Source of the DNA: HGM12587 sp964602445 | Lineage (GTDB): Bacteria; Bacillota; Clostridia; Lachnospirales; Lachnospiraceae | Reading direction: 5' to 3' | Assembly (NCBI GenBank): GCA_964602445.1 | Contig: CAZRQV010000012.1 | Span: 1 to 49,677, forward strand | DNA length: 49,677 nt | Shown: piece by piece, positions 24,473 to 32,841 of the stretch | Layout of the letters: each line of letters starts with the position of its first letter | Numbering within the stretch: the stretch's first letter is position 1 | Translations under genes and position numbers: made by a program | The notes under the pieces: generated by a model | The model's database searches: none | What the model was told of the DNA's origin: nothing | Seen by the model: the letters and a program-made list of their open reading frames with translations, nothing else

Positions 24473-24529
24473 GACAAACATATTTACCTTTTATGCCTTC
24501 AGTATAGCTTTGGTATATATGTTTGTCAA
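24473..24529 (-). promoter_or_regulatory. Strong promoter overlapped by a 16-bp inverted repeat
   Basis: On the minus strand a perfect TTGACA (24524-24529) and TATACT (24501-24506) have a 17-base spacer. A 16-bp inverted repeat (arms 24473-24488 and 24512-24527, one mismatch, GACAAACATAT core) places one arm over the -35 and spacer and the other just after the start site. This suggests an operator, probably for the XRE regulator of the operon. The leader to the DUF2975 start is about 150 bases. The same repeat followed by TTTTTT could also end the upstream ftsH-like transcript. Confidence 0.65.
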
Positions 24530-24555
24530 TTATTTTTTAATGTTATTCGTTAAAA

Positions 24556-25710
24556 TCAGTTCATCTTTTCCTTGGCTTCCAGAATACATTCCATATCAAT
24601 CTGATCTTTTTTCTGCACCATCGCAGTCACCGATGCTTCATTTAACACCGTTTCAATTCCGGAACAGCTCATTCCGTCAAATAATTCTGCCAGGGCTTCG
24701 ATACGAATTCCATTTGCCAGCCGTTTTCCTGCGGTATACATTTCCACTAACCGGATTCGGGTCTTCTGATCCGGATTTCCTATGGTATATTTCAGGTCAA
24801 AACGTCCCGGACGAATCAATGCGCTGTCCAAAGAACGGTAAGAATTGGTTGCCGCAATGACCAGAACCCCGTTTCCGCCTTCAAACCCATCCATTTCATT
24901 TAACATAGCAGTAATGATTCGGTTATTTTCTTTATCAATTCCGGAACCTGCATAATTTCTCCGCTCACCGATTCCATCAAATTCATCAATAAAAATGATA
25001 CACGGTCTGTATTTTTTCGCTTTCTTAAACAGCTGCTTGATCTTTCTTGGTCCCATCGACATGAGTGCACTCTGAAAATCAGCACCCTTCGTAGCGATAA
25101 AATTCACACCTGCTTCTTCTGCCAATGCCTTTGCAAACAATGTTTTTCCATTTCCCGGAGGTCCTTCTAAAATGATTCCTTTGGTTGGACGGATTCCCTG
25201 TTTCTTATATTTTTCCGGATTTTTCAAAATGTCCACTGTATAGGTCATTTCATTTTTCAACTGTTCCATACCTGCAATATCCGAAAATCGGGTTCCGGTA
25301 TGCCGGATCACCTGAAAACTGCTTCGGTAAGATTCCACCGCTTTGCTGGAGCCGATCCACACTGCCGCCAAGATGATCACATAAAAGATCAGATCTAAGG
25401 CATACATCAGCGGATCTTCCACCGACTGATGATTTTCCACCTGAATTCCGGCCAGCAGCAATCGTTCTTTCAAATCTTCTGATTCCGGATGATCCGTATA
25501 ATACAGCTGTGGATCTTCCCATTTTTGAAATTCCAGACGATCCTTTTCTAACGTAACACTCTGGATGTCCTGATTTTCCACTGCTTCATAAAAATTCACA
25601 TAGCTTACATATTCTGCTTTTTCTTCTTCCCCAAAAGCAAGATAGATGATTCCTGCGATCAGCAAAAGAAGTACCACGATCTGCAGACCTCTTTTTCGTT
25701 TCTTTTCCAT
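24556..25710 (-). CDS. FtsH-like membrane AAA ATPase without protease domain
   Basis: A 384-residue FtsH paralogue with TM1 (about 10-26), a short FtsH-type extracytoplasmic domain (SYVNFYEAVENQDIQSV), TM2 (about 104-121) and one AAA domain. Walker A is GPPGNGKT (183-190) and Walker B is IIFIDE (238-243). The second region of homology ends SALIRPGRFD, and the lid helices end the protein. The M41 peptidase and its HEXXH are absent. The pore motif MFVG of FtsH reads ALMS here, losing the key aromatic residue. The start is set by AGGAG six bases before the ATG at 25710. It probably remodels or anchors proteins rather than degrading them; its partner is unknown. YkgJ is upstream, 66 bases away. 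Confidence 0.88.
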   Translation of the reverse strand: MEKKRKRGLQIVVLLLLIAGIIYLAFGEEEKAEYVSYVNFYEAVENQDIQSVTLEKDRLEFQKWEDPQLYYTDHPESEDLKERLLLAGIQVENHQSVEDPLMYALDLIFYVIILAAVWIGSSKAVESYRSSFQVIRHTGTRFSDIAGMEQLKNEMTYTVDILKNPEKYKKQGIRPTKGIILEGPPGNGKTLFAKALAEEAGVNFIATKGADFQSALMSMGPRKIKQLFKKAKKYRPCIIFIDEFDGIGERRNYAGSGIDKENNRIITAMLNEMDGFEGGNGVLVIAATNSYRSLDSALIRPGRFDLKYTIGNPDQKTRIRLVEMYTAGKRLANGIRIEALAELFDGMSCSGIETVLNEASVTAMVQKKDQIDMECILEAKEKMN

Positions 25711-25776
25711 GGATTCTCCTCTTTTTATGACTCTTCTAAATTCATTTTTCACAAACTATATTTTTGTTCCTGTTTT

Positions 25777-26445
25777 CTAAACTCCCATTCGGAAGATCTG
25801 TTTTGCCTGATGCATCCGTTCTTCATACTGCAGATAAAAATCAGCGGAACGGTCATAAGGTTTGATATAAAAATTCTGCAGAAGAAACATACTGATCTGT
25901 TTGGCAGTATTCTCATCTGCTTCTACGGCACGTTCTTCCATCTGCATCAGAAAATTGTGCCAGTCATTGATAAAACCTTCGTATTGTTTCAAATTTGGAG
26001 TATCGATCCATTTTTTTACTTTGACCTTGGTGCGGTTCTCTTTTCTGCATTCCTGTGTCTGCAAAAAGTAGCGGAAACCGCCATCTTCATAATATCTGCC
26101 CAGCGGAAACAGACGACAGATACCCGGTCGGTGCGCATGAATGCTGCATCTTCCGTTTCCATCTAAAAATCCACAGGCTTCTCTGCTTCCGGACATTTTC
26201 AGATTCGGCAGAATGATCCCATCTACCACATTTAATTCCACATACCGGCCAAGCAGTGCTTCAAAGCTCATTTCAAGATTGGTCGTCAATCTGTAGATAT
26301 CCAGCGGATCCAGCACGATCGATTCCCCCATTCCATGACAGCAGGCAGAACAGCCTTCGCAGTCACCGCAGTCTGCTTTCACCATGTCATTTGCCGTATA
26401 TAATCTGCCATCTGAGATTTCTTCCAGCGACACATTTCTCTTCAT
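25777..26445 (-). CDS. YkgJ family cysteine cluster protein
   Basis: A 222-residue member of the CxxCxxCC family (YkgJ, UPF0153), thought to bind an Fe-S or zinc centre. The N-terminal cluster is CGDCEGCSACCHGMG (about 26-40), followed by CGFLDGNGRCSIHAHRPGICRLFPLGR (about 91-117). The C-terminal half is helical and acidic (IDTPNLKQYEGFINDWHNFLMQM). GGGAAGG precedes the ATG. It may be co-transcribed with the ftsH-like gene downstream. The biological role of the family is not settled. Confidence 0.88.
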   Translation of the reverse strand: MKRNVSLEEISDGRLYTANDMVKADCGDCEGCSACCHGMGESIVLDPLDIYRLTTNLEMSFEALLGRYVELNVVDGIILPNLKMSGSREACGFLDGNGRCSIHAHRPGICRLFPLGRYYEDGGFRYFLQTQECRKENRTKVKVKKWIDTPNLKQYEGFINDWHNFLMQMEERAVEADENTAKQISMFLLQNFYIKPYDRSADFYLQYEERMHQAKQIFRMGV

Positions 26446-26484
26446 CGTAACCTTCCCTTCTACTCAAACATTTTTTCTGATTCT

Positions 26485-26512
26485 AAAACAGGGGATGCGA
26501 TGCATCCCCTGT
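26485..26512 (-). terminator. Intrinsic terminator of aspS
   Basis: A perfect 11-bp stem ACAGGGGATGC/GCATCCCCTGT (26488-26512) has a three-base loop. It is followed on the minus strand by TTTTAG, 25 bases after the aspS stop. Confidence 0.85.
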
Positions 26513-26537
26513 CATAATTGTTTATTGCCAAGCCTGT

Positions 26538-28304
26538 TTATTTGTCTTCTTTCGGCAGGTCGATCTTAATATGAACGTCTGCAAGCTGTTTTGGATCTAC
26601 TTCTGACGGTGCACCCATCATTACGTCCATTGCAGTTTTGTTCATTGGGAATGGAATGATCTCACGAATGCTTTCTTCCCCTGCGATCAGCATAACCATA
26701 CGGTCTACCCCCGGAGCGATTCCGGCGTGTGGCGGTGCTCCATAGCAGAATGCGTTGTACATTGCCGGGAATTTTGCTTTCACATCTTCTTCGCCTAAAC
26801 GAACCAGTTCGAATGCTTTGATCATGATTTCCGGATCATGATTACGAACTGCACCAGAAGATAATTCCACACCGTTACATACCAGATCGTACTGATATGC
26901 AAGAATATCTAACGGATCTTTTTCCATTAAATCTTTCATGCCTCCCTGTGGCATAGAGAATGGGTTGTGGCAGAATTCCAGTTCTCCGGATTCTTCGCCC
27001 ATTTCATACATTGGGAAGTCTACGATCCAGCAGAATTCATAGCAGTCTTTCTTCATATGACCTTCTACGGTATTACCTAAGATCTTACGGAATACGCCGG
27101 CTGTCTTCTGTGCCACCAGTTTCTTTCCTGCGGTCAGACCTACGAAATCACCCGGTTTTAATCCCAGTGCTTCGATCACAGCATCTTTTCTTTCTACTAA
27201 GAATTTAGAGATACCGCCGACAAATTCTCCGTTTTCATCCAGACGGAACCAGTATGCTTTGTTGCCGGACTGCATTTCTACTTCTGCACACATCTTATCA
27301 ATGACTTTTCTAGTACCTGCAAACTGATCTACAACGATGGCTTTTACTACATTTCCTTCAAATGGTCCGAATCCGCAGTCTGCCATAACTTCTGTCGCAT
27401 CTGTCAGTTCCAGATCAATACGAAGATCCGGTTTGTCAGAACCGTATCTATCTAACGCATCTAAGAAAGAAATACGTTTGAACGGTGCTTCACTTGCTGT
27501 TTTGTAAACACCATATTTTGCAAAGATTGGCGGAAGTACTTTTTCAACCACTGCGAATACGTCTTCCTGACTTGCAAATGCCATTTCCATATCTAACTGA
27601 TAGAATTCTCCCGGTGAACGGTCTGCACGGGCATCTTCATCACGGAAACATGGCGCGATCTGGAAATAACGGTCAAATCCAGAAGTCATGAGCAGCTGTT
27701 TGAACTGCTGCGGTGCCTGCGGCAGAGCATAGAATTTTCCAGGATGATTTCTGGAAGGTACCAGATAATCTCTTGCGCCTTCCGGAGAAGAACAGGTCAA
27801 GATCGGAGTTGTGATTTCTAAGAATCCCTGTTCTGTCATTGCCTGGCGAAGTGCTGCAACTACCTGACATCTGAGAACGATACGGTCTTTAACTGCCGGA
27901 TTTCTCAGATCCAGATAACGATATTTTAAACGTGCATTTTCATCTGCTTCCTTAGAATGATTGATTTCAAATGGAAGCTCATTGTACTGACATTTTCCTA
28001 AAACAACGATATCAGAAGGAACTACTTCGATATCACCTGTTGCCTGATTGGCATTTTTGCTGGAACGTTCTCTGACAACACCTGTGATAGAAAGTGTTGA
28101 TTCACAGTTTACGCCTGAAAGCTTGTCCATCATTTCTTCTGTTTCGATTACAACCTGAGTTGTTCCGTAGAAATCACGAAGAACGAGGAATCCAAGATTT
28201 TTGCTGACTTTACGCAGATTTTCGTACCATCCAACGATCGTTACGTTCTGTCCTGCATGCTCCATGCGGAGTTCATTACATGTATGTGTTCTTGACTGAA
28301 ACAT
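26538..28304 (-). CDS. aspS: Aspartyl-tRNA synthetase
   Basis: Class II synthetase that charges tRNA(Asp). At 588 residues it is the bacterial type. It has an N-terminal OB-fold anticodon domain (about 1-105), the catalytic core with motif 2 FRDEDARADRSPGEFYQLDMEM (about 217-238), a GAD insertion domain (about 290-410), and motif 3 GVDRMVMLIAGEESIREIIPFP (about 542-563). The start is supported by GGAGG before the ATG. It has its own promoter (28359-28387) and terminator, so it is a single-gene unit. Whether it is discriminating or also charges tRNA(Asn) cannot be read from the sequence alone. Confidence 0.97.
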   Translation of the reverse strand: MFQSRTHTCNELRMEHAGQNVTIVGWYENLRKVSKNLGFLVLRDFYGTTQVVIETEEMMDKLSGVNCESTLSITGVVRERSSKNANQATGDIEVVPSDIVVLGKCQYNELPFEINHSKEADENARLKYRYLDLRNPAVKDRIVLRCQVVAALRQAMTEQGFLEITTPILTCSSPEGARDYLVPSRNHPGKFYALPQAPQQFKQLLMTSGFDRYFQIAPCFRDEDARADRSPGEFYQLDMEMAFASQEDVFAVVEKVLPPIFAKYGVYKTASEAPFKRISFLDALDRYGSDKPDLRIDLELTDATEVMADCGFGPFEGNVVKAIVVDQFAGTRKVIDKMCAEVEMQSGNKAYWFRLDENGEFVGGISKFLVERKDAVIEALGLKPGDFVGLTAGKKLVAQKTAGVFRKILGNTVEGHMKKDCYEFCWIVDFPMYEMGEESGELEFCHNPFSMPQGGMKDLMEKDPLDILAYQYDLVCNGVELSSGAVRNHDPEIMIKAFELVRLGEEDVKAKFPAMYNAFCYGAPPHAGIAPGVDRMVMLIAGEESIREIIPFPMNKTAMDVMMGAPSEVDPKQLADVHIKIDLPKEDK

Positions 28305-28358
28305 TTTTATCCTCCAATGTATTTAAAATTTCATTGTTTTACATACTTTAACTAAGTA

Positions 28359-28387
28359 ATTATAATACAAAGCACTCATTTCTTCAA
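28359..28387 (-). promoter_or_regulatory. Predicted sigma-A promoter of aspS
   Basis: On the minus strand TTGAAG (28382-28387) and a perfect TATAAT (28359-28364) are separated by 17 bases. The leader is about 48 bases, too short for a T-box. Confidence 0.75.
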
Positions 28388-28439
28388 TACCGGCTTTTCG
28401 AAAAATCCTTGAAGAATCTTCTGATCTTCCGATTCTTTT

Positions 28440-31142
28440 TTAGATTTCCTTCTTCCCAAGCCGTACTTCTTTTAAATAAAATGCCAGCTCTTCTTCCAGA
28501 TGATCAAACAGGTAATTTTTTGGTCCGGACGGATGCTTTTCCAAATATTCTCTGCGAAGCTCCTGTTTCATCAGTTCGATCTCATCCCACAGCTCTCTGG
28601 CAGATAAAAGGCGGCATCCCTGCCCTCTGATGATCAGCTGCTCCAGTCCGTCCGATGTAGCAACCGTCACCTGATATTTTCTGCCCATTTCATGTGCCAG
28701 CTTTTCAATATATTGATCCGCTGTTTCTGCTTCCTTGGTATAAACCACATGAATGTTATGATAATCCAGCATTTCTCCCATATTGCCGACTACTTTATAG
28801 GCATCAAACACAAGGATCAGTGTACAGCCCTTATATCCCTGATAGTTACAAAGAATGTCCATCAGTTTTCCTCTGGCTGCTTCGATATTGACTTCTGCCA
28901 GTTCTTTTAACTCCTCCCACGCAAAGACAATGTTATATCCGTCTACCAAAAGATATTCTTTGATCGGTTCCGCAGATTTTTTCGGATGTGCTTTGGGCGA
29001 ATCGTAATCCCGTACCCTTCTGGTCAGCGCTGCCGTCTGTTCCCTGCGTTCCCGCTCTTTTCGGTCTCCATAGGTTCTGGTAAAAATTTCTTCCAGTTCT
29101 TTATCCTCCGCACCGTAACCTCCAAAACCACTGACCGCTCCGGATCGTTTCGGTGCATTGAGCACTTCCGGATCCGGTTTTTTCACCGCTGCATATTCCG
29201 TTTCTACGTGCGCCATGGCATCTACTTCATCCCACGGCACATAATATCCGGCACCATGAGCACAAAATACCGAACCGGAAGGATTGCGAAGATCTCCATC
29301 CGGATCATATCCTTTTTCCGCAATGACTTCTTCCGCATTATGACACGGCATATAACCGCCATGAACACAGTTTAACCTTCCCCTGCCTTTGGTATAAGCG
29401 ATCACCTCCATGGTGTAATCCCGCATTTCCGATACAGGTGCTTTTCCGGTCAGCACTGCCATTTCTGCTCCCAGCTCCGGAGGATCACATTTTCCGAACA
29501 TTTTCTCTACATCCGTCATGGCACGCCCCAGCTGATCTGTCGGAACTTCCAGACGGAATTCATAATAAGGCTCTAACAGGACACTTTCCGCTTTCATCAG
29601 TCCCTGACGGACTGCACGATAAGTAGACTGTCTGAAATCGCCCCCTTCTGTATGTTTCAGATGCGCCCGTCCGCCAATGACAGAAATTTTCATATCCGTA
29701 ATCTCCGCACCGGTCAGCACACCACGGTGTTTCCGCTCTTCCAAATGCGTCAGAATCAGTCTCTGCCAGTTTTTCGCCAGCAGATCTTCACTGCAGTTTG
29801 TGAAAAATTCCAGTCCGCTGCCTGCCTCTCCCGGTTCCAGCAGCAGATGGACTTCCGCATAATGGCGAAGTGGCTCATAATGTCCGATGCCTTCCACCGT
29901 ATTGCGAATCGTCTCTTTGTAAATGATACTTCCCGTACCAAACGTCACTTCCAGATCAAATCGCTCTTTTAAGATGGTTTGGATGATCTCAATCTGAACT
30001 TCCCCCATCAGCTGTACGTGAAGCTCCCGCAGCGTCTCATCCCATACAATGTGCAGTTCAGGTTCCTCTTCTTCCAGCTGACGTAATTTTCCGATGACTT
30101 CATTGACATTCACACCTTCCGGCAGGATCATCTGGTAATTCAGTACCGGTTCCAAATACGGTTTTTCCGAAAACTGTTCCGCTCCCAGCCCCTGTCCCGG
30201 AAAGGTTCTGGTCAGTCCGGTTACGGTACAGATTTCTCCTGCAAAGGCTTCCTGTATGGTTTCAAACTTTTCTCCAGAATACAGACGGATTTGGTTTACT
30301 TTTTCTTCCCACGTTTCCTCTTCCGCTGTACCGGAAAGGATCGTACGCACTTTCAGACTTCCTCCGGTAACTTTCAGGTGGGTCAGACGGCCACCCTGCT
30401 CATCTCTGGTAATCTTGTAAACCTTCGCGCCAAAAGCATCTCCATACACCGGTTCTTTGGCATATCGCTCCAGTGCATCCAGCAAAGTCTCTACCCCTTC
30501 CAGCTTCAGTGCCGATCCAAAATAAACCGGAAATGCCTTACACTCTGCGATCAGATTCCTAATCTCTGATTCTTCCACCGTACCGGTTTCCAAATACCGA
30601 TCCAGAAGAGATTCCTCGCACATGGCAAGACTTTCATAAAATTCATCACTTTCTGCCGAACTAAAGTCAATACAGTTTTCTGACAGCCGCTGCTGAATGT
30701 TCCGAAGCAGTTCTTCTTTCTCCGTCCCCGGCTGATCCATTTTATTGACAAATAAAAAAGTCGGAATCTGGTTGCGCTTTAACAGCTTCCAAAGCGTTTC
30801 CGTATGCCCCTGGACTCCGTCAGCACCGCTGATGATCAAGACTGCATAATCCAGCACCTGCAACGTTCTTTCCATTTCGGCAGAAAAATCCACATGTCCC
30901 GGTGTATCCAGAAGTGTTATCCCCAAATCCTTCCATGTAAATCTCGCCTGTTTGGAAAAGATCGTGATCCCTCTGGCACGTTCCTGAGAATCCGTATCCA
31001 GATAAGCATCTTTTTTATCTACACGCCCCAGTTTCCGGATGGCACCGCTCAAATAAAGCATTGCCTCCGATAAGGTCGTTTTTCCCGCATCTACATGAGC
31101 CAGCAAACCCATACAAAGATGTTTTTTTGCATTTTCGCCCAT
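28440..31142 (-). CDS. TetM-like ribosomal GTPase fused to a Rae1/YacP-type NYN endoribonuclease
   Basis: A 900-residue fusion. Residues 1 to about 650 are an EF-G/TetM-like translational GTPase: G1 AHVDAGKTT (15-23), G3 DTPGH (79-83), G4 NKMD (133-136), then domains II-V. Domain IV runs through ITDMKISVIGGRAHLKHTEGGDFRQ (481-505) and domain V is near 525-600. After a basic linker (about 685-725) comes a complete NYN_YacP domain (729-860). Its acidic residues are in LLVDGYNIVFAW (731-742, D734), EAETADQYIEKLA (805-817) and VATSDGLEQ (827-835, D831), as in Rae1, which cuts mRNA in the ribosomal A site. The ATG at 31142 is chosen because AGAGGAG lies eight bases upstream. The domain IV tip lacks the tetracycline-displacing YSPVS-type loop. 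It lies 30 bases downstream of a methyltransferase gene. Confidence 0.9.
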   Translation of the reverse strand: MGENAKKHLCMGLLAHVDAGKTTLSEAMLYLSGAIRKLGRVDKKDAYLDTDSQERARGITIFSKQARFTWKDLGITLLDTPGHVDFSAEMERTLQVLDYAVLIISGADGVQGHTETLWKLLKRNQIPTFLFVNKMDQPGTEKEELLRNIQQRLSENCIDFSSAESDEFYESLAMCEESLLDRYLETGTVEESEIRNLIAECKAFPVYFGSALKLEGVETLLDALERYAKEPVYGDAFGAKVYKITRDEQGGRLTHLKVTGGSLKVRTILSGTAEEETWEEKVNQIRLYSGEKFETIQEAFAGEICTVTGLTRTFPGQGLGAEQFSEKPYLEPVLNYQMILPEGVNVNEVIGKLRQLEEEEPELHIVWDETLRELHVQLMGEVQIEIIQTILKERFDLEVTFGTGSIIYKETIRNTVEGIGHYEPLRHYAEVHLLLEPGEAGSGLEFFTNCSEDLLAKNWQRLILTHLEERKHRGVLTGAEITDMKISVIGGRAHLKHTEGGDFRQSTYRAVRQGLMKAESVLLEPYYEFRLEVPTDQLGRAMTDVEKMFGKCDPPELGAEMAVLTGKAPVSEMRDYTMEVIAYTKGRGRLNCVHGGYMPCHNAEEVIAEKGYDPDGDLRNPSGSVFCAHGAGYYVPWDEVDAMAHVETEYAAVKKPDPEVLNAPKRSGAVSGFGGYGAEDKELEEIFTRTYGDRKERERREQTAALTRRVRDYDSPKAHPKKSAEPIKEYLLVDGYNIVFAWEELKELAEVNIEAARGKLMDILCNYQGYKGCTLILVFDAYKVVGNMGEMLDYHNIHVVYTKEAETADQYIEKLAHEMGRKYQVTVATSDGLEQLIIRGQGCRLLSARELWDEIELMKQELRREYLEKHPSGPKNYLFDHLEEELAFYLKEVRLGKKEI

Positions 31143-31172
31143 AAAAATGTCTCCTCTCATTTCTACTAATAA

Positions 31173-31949
31173 TCATTTTGTATTTTTTAAAATATCCAGC
31201 GTATGGGAACCTGCACCGATCAGATCCGGACGTTCACATACCGATAAATGATATCTTACAAACAGCTGAAACGTCTCTTCATCCATTGCATTTAACGTTG
31301 GGCGCATAAAATCCGACGGTCCATCCGGGGAAATGATCTTTTCTCTGGTCAGACCGATCTTCGCATTCAGCTTGTCAATCTCGCTCAAACGCATATAGCG
31401 GTAAAGATCCTTCTCATCAGAAAGAACCTGAAAATCCTCTGACAGTTTTCCTGCTGCCAGACTTTCTTTGATATGACCTTCTTTAAATCCATAGGTCAGC
31501 ACACTGTACTCATTCATACAATAGGCAACCAGGATCATTCCATCCTTTTTCGTCACACGGGAAGCTTCCGAAAGTGCTTTCAGCTGCTCTTCCTCTGTGT
31601 GCAAATGATACATCGGTCCAAACAGCAGCGTCAGATCAAAGGAATCCTCTGCGAAACGGGACAGCTTTAATGCATTCCCCTGATATGCTTTTACACTGCT
31701 CTTTTTTGATTTTAAAATTCCAAGATTATATTTGACCAATTCCACTGCCGTTACATCATAACCTTCTTCCGCCAGTGCCACAGAATACCGCCCGGTACCT
31801 GCACCGACATCCAGCACTTTTTTCGTCCGATCCTCGTTCAGATATTCGTGGATATATTTCATGGAAGTAATAAATTCCACCTGCCCATGACGGGACTGTA
31901 AACGTTTCTCTTCATTAAATTTGTTATAATATTTTTCTAATTCTGTCAT
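31173..31949 (-). CDS. Class I SAM-dependent methyltransferase
   Basis: A 258-residue Rossmann-fold methyltransferase. Motif I is KVLDVGAGTGRYSVALAEEGYDVTAVE (about 39-65), the acidic loop is YQGNALKLSRFAEDSFDLTLLFGPMYHL, and the post-motif helices contain SEASRVTKKDGMILVAY. The substrate is unknown; the sequence resembles small-molecule or tRNA/rRNA-modifying enzymes without a deciding motif. It is followed after 30 bases by the GTPase-endoribonuclease fusion and preceded by a HAD phosphatase, with no terminators between, so an operon is likely. A ribosome-related substrate is a speculation from context. Confidence 0.85.
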   Translation of the reverse strand: MTELEKYYNKFNEEKRLQSRHGQVEFITSMKYIHEYLNEDRTKKVLDVGAGTGRYSVALAEEGYDVTAVELVKYNLGILKSKKSSVKAYQGNALKLSRFAEDSFDLTLLFGPMYHLHTEEEQLKALSEASRVTKKDGMILVAYCMNEYSVLTYGFKEGHIKESLAAGKLSEDFQVLSDEKDLYRYMRLSEIDKLNAKIGLTREKIISPDGPSDFMRPTLNAMDEETFQLFVRYHLSVCERPDLIGAGSHTLDILKNTK

Positions 31950-32001
31950 AAGTACTCCCAGTTTTTCTTTCTATTTCCATTGTTCTTTCTCTCTGTCCCT
32001 C

Positions 32002-32652
32002 TCAGGAAAAGAAGTCCAGCAGTTCCATCGGCTTATCGATCACCGCTTTCGGTCTGCAGTCTTTCAGTTCCTCTTTTGTGCGAAATCCCCAGCTGACCAG
32101 CACACAGTCCATCCCTGCATTTTCTGCAGTTGCGAAATCCACATCAGAATCCCCTACATACAGTGCCTTTTCCTTTACCGAACCAAGTACCTTCAGTGCT
32201 TCATACACCGTATCCGGTACCGGTTTCTTCCGTACCCCTTCCCGCTGACCGATGGCTGTTTTCATATATTTTTCAAAATAAATGTGATTCAGCTCACAGA
32301 CTGCCGCATGATTTTTATTAGAAACCACTGCCATAGCACAACCTTTCCGATCCAGGATTTTCAAAAGTTCCATGATTCCATCATATACACCGGTTTTGAT
32401 CTGACAATGATCTGTATAATATTCCCGAAATTCTTCAAACACGATTTCAAACGCGGTTCCCTGCACCGAATCAGGAACAGCACGTTCCATCAGTTTCCGG
32501 ATTCCATTTCCCACAAACAGCCGTACTTCTTCCAGTGTACGTTCCGGATAAGCATGCTGCCGCATCACATAATTCACTGCATCTGCCAAATCTTCCAGTG
32601 TATTTAACAAAGTACCGTCCAGATCAAAAATCACTGTATCATATGTTCCCAT
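32002..32652 (-). CDS. HAD-family phosphatase, phosphoglycolate phosphatase-like
   Basis: A 216-residue HAD hydrolase of subclass IA. Motif I FDLDGTLLNT holds the nucleophile Asp and the acid Asp, motif II is AVVSNK, motif III includes the lysine of KKPVPDTVYEAL, and motif IV is YVGDSDVDFATAENAGMD. A four-helix cap lies between about residues 18 and 80. Gph/PgpB-type phosphatases share this layout, but the substrate is unproven. I use the ATG at 32652, nine bases after GGGGAG; a GTG two codons earlier sits too close. It is the probable first gene of the unit with the methyltransferase and the fusion. A weak promoter (TTGATT-18-TATATG) lies near 32710-32740. Confidence 0.88.
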   Translation of the reverse strand: MGTYDTVIFDLDGTLLNTLEDLADAVNYVMRQHAYPERTLEEVRLFVGNGIRKLMERAVPDSVQGTAFEIVFEEFREYYTDHCQIKTGVYDGIMELLKILDRKGCAMAVVSNKNHAAVCELNHIYFEKYMKTAIGQREGVRKKPVPDTVYEALKVLGSVKEKALYVGDSDVDFATAENAGMDCVLVSWGFRTKEELKDCRPKAVIDKPMELLDFFS

Positions 32653-32782
32653 AACCACTTTCTCCCCATCGATATTTCAAAAATAACTGTTTTGTAACAT
32701 CATTCCTTTTCATATAGCCACAATCTCCTCTGCAAATCAAGTCTCTTTCTATTTTTTTCAAAAATCAGCTTTCCAAATGATT

Positions 32783-32811
32783 TTTGCATATTTCTGCGGA
32801 ATCTGTAAAAA
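32783..32811 (+). promoter_or_regulatory. Possible promoter of the Asn/Asp-rich lipoprotein gene
   Basis: TTTGCA (32783-32788) and TAAAAA (32806-32811) have a 17-base spacer. AAAGGAG follows before the ATG at 32842. The -10 is weak. Confidence 0.4.
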
Positions 32812-32841
32812 CTAGGGTTACAGCTGAAAGGAGATTTTATC

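Noticed and set aside
28440..31142. Calling the TetM-like protein a tetracycline resistance gene
   Set aside because: The domain IV loop and C-terminal helix needed for drug displacement are not present, and a nuclease domain is fused; a translation-linked function is better supported.
32639..32713. A possible 24-codon leader peptide before the HAD phosphatase gene
   Set aside because: It overlaps the HAD start and has AGGAG about 11 bases upstream, but the spacing is long and there is no evidence of attenuation.
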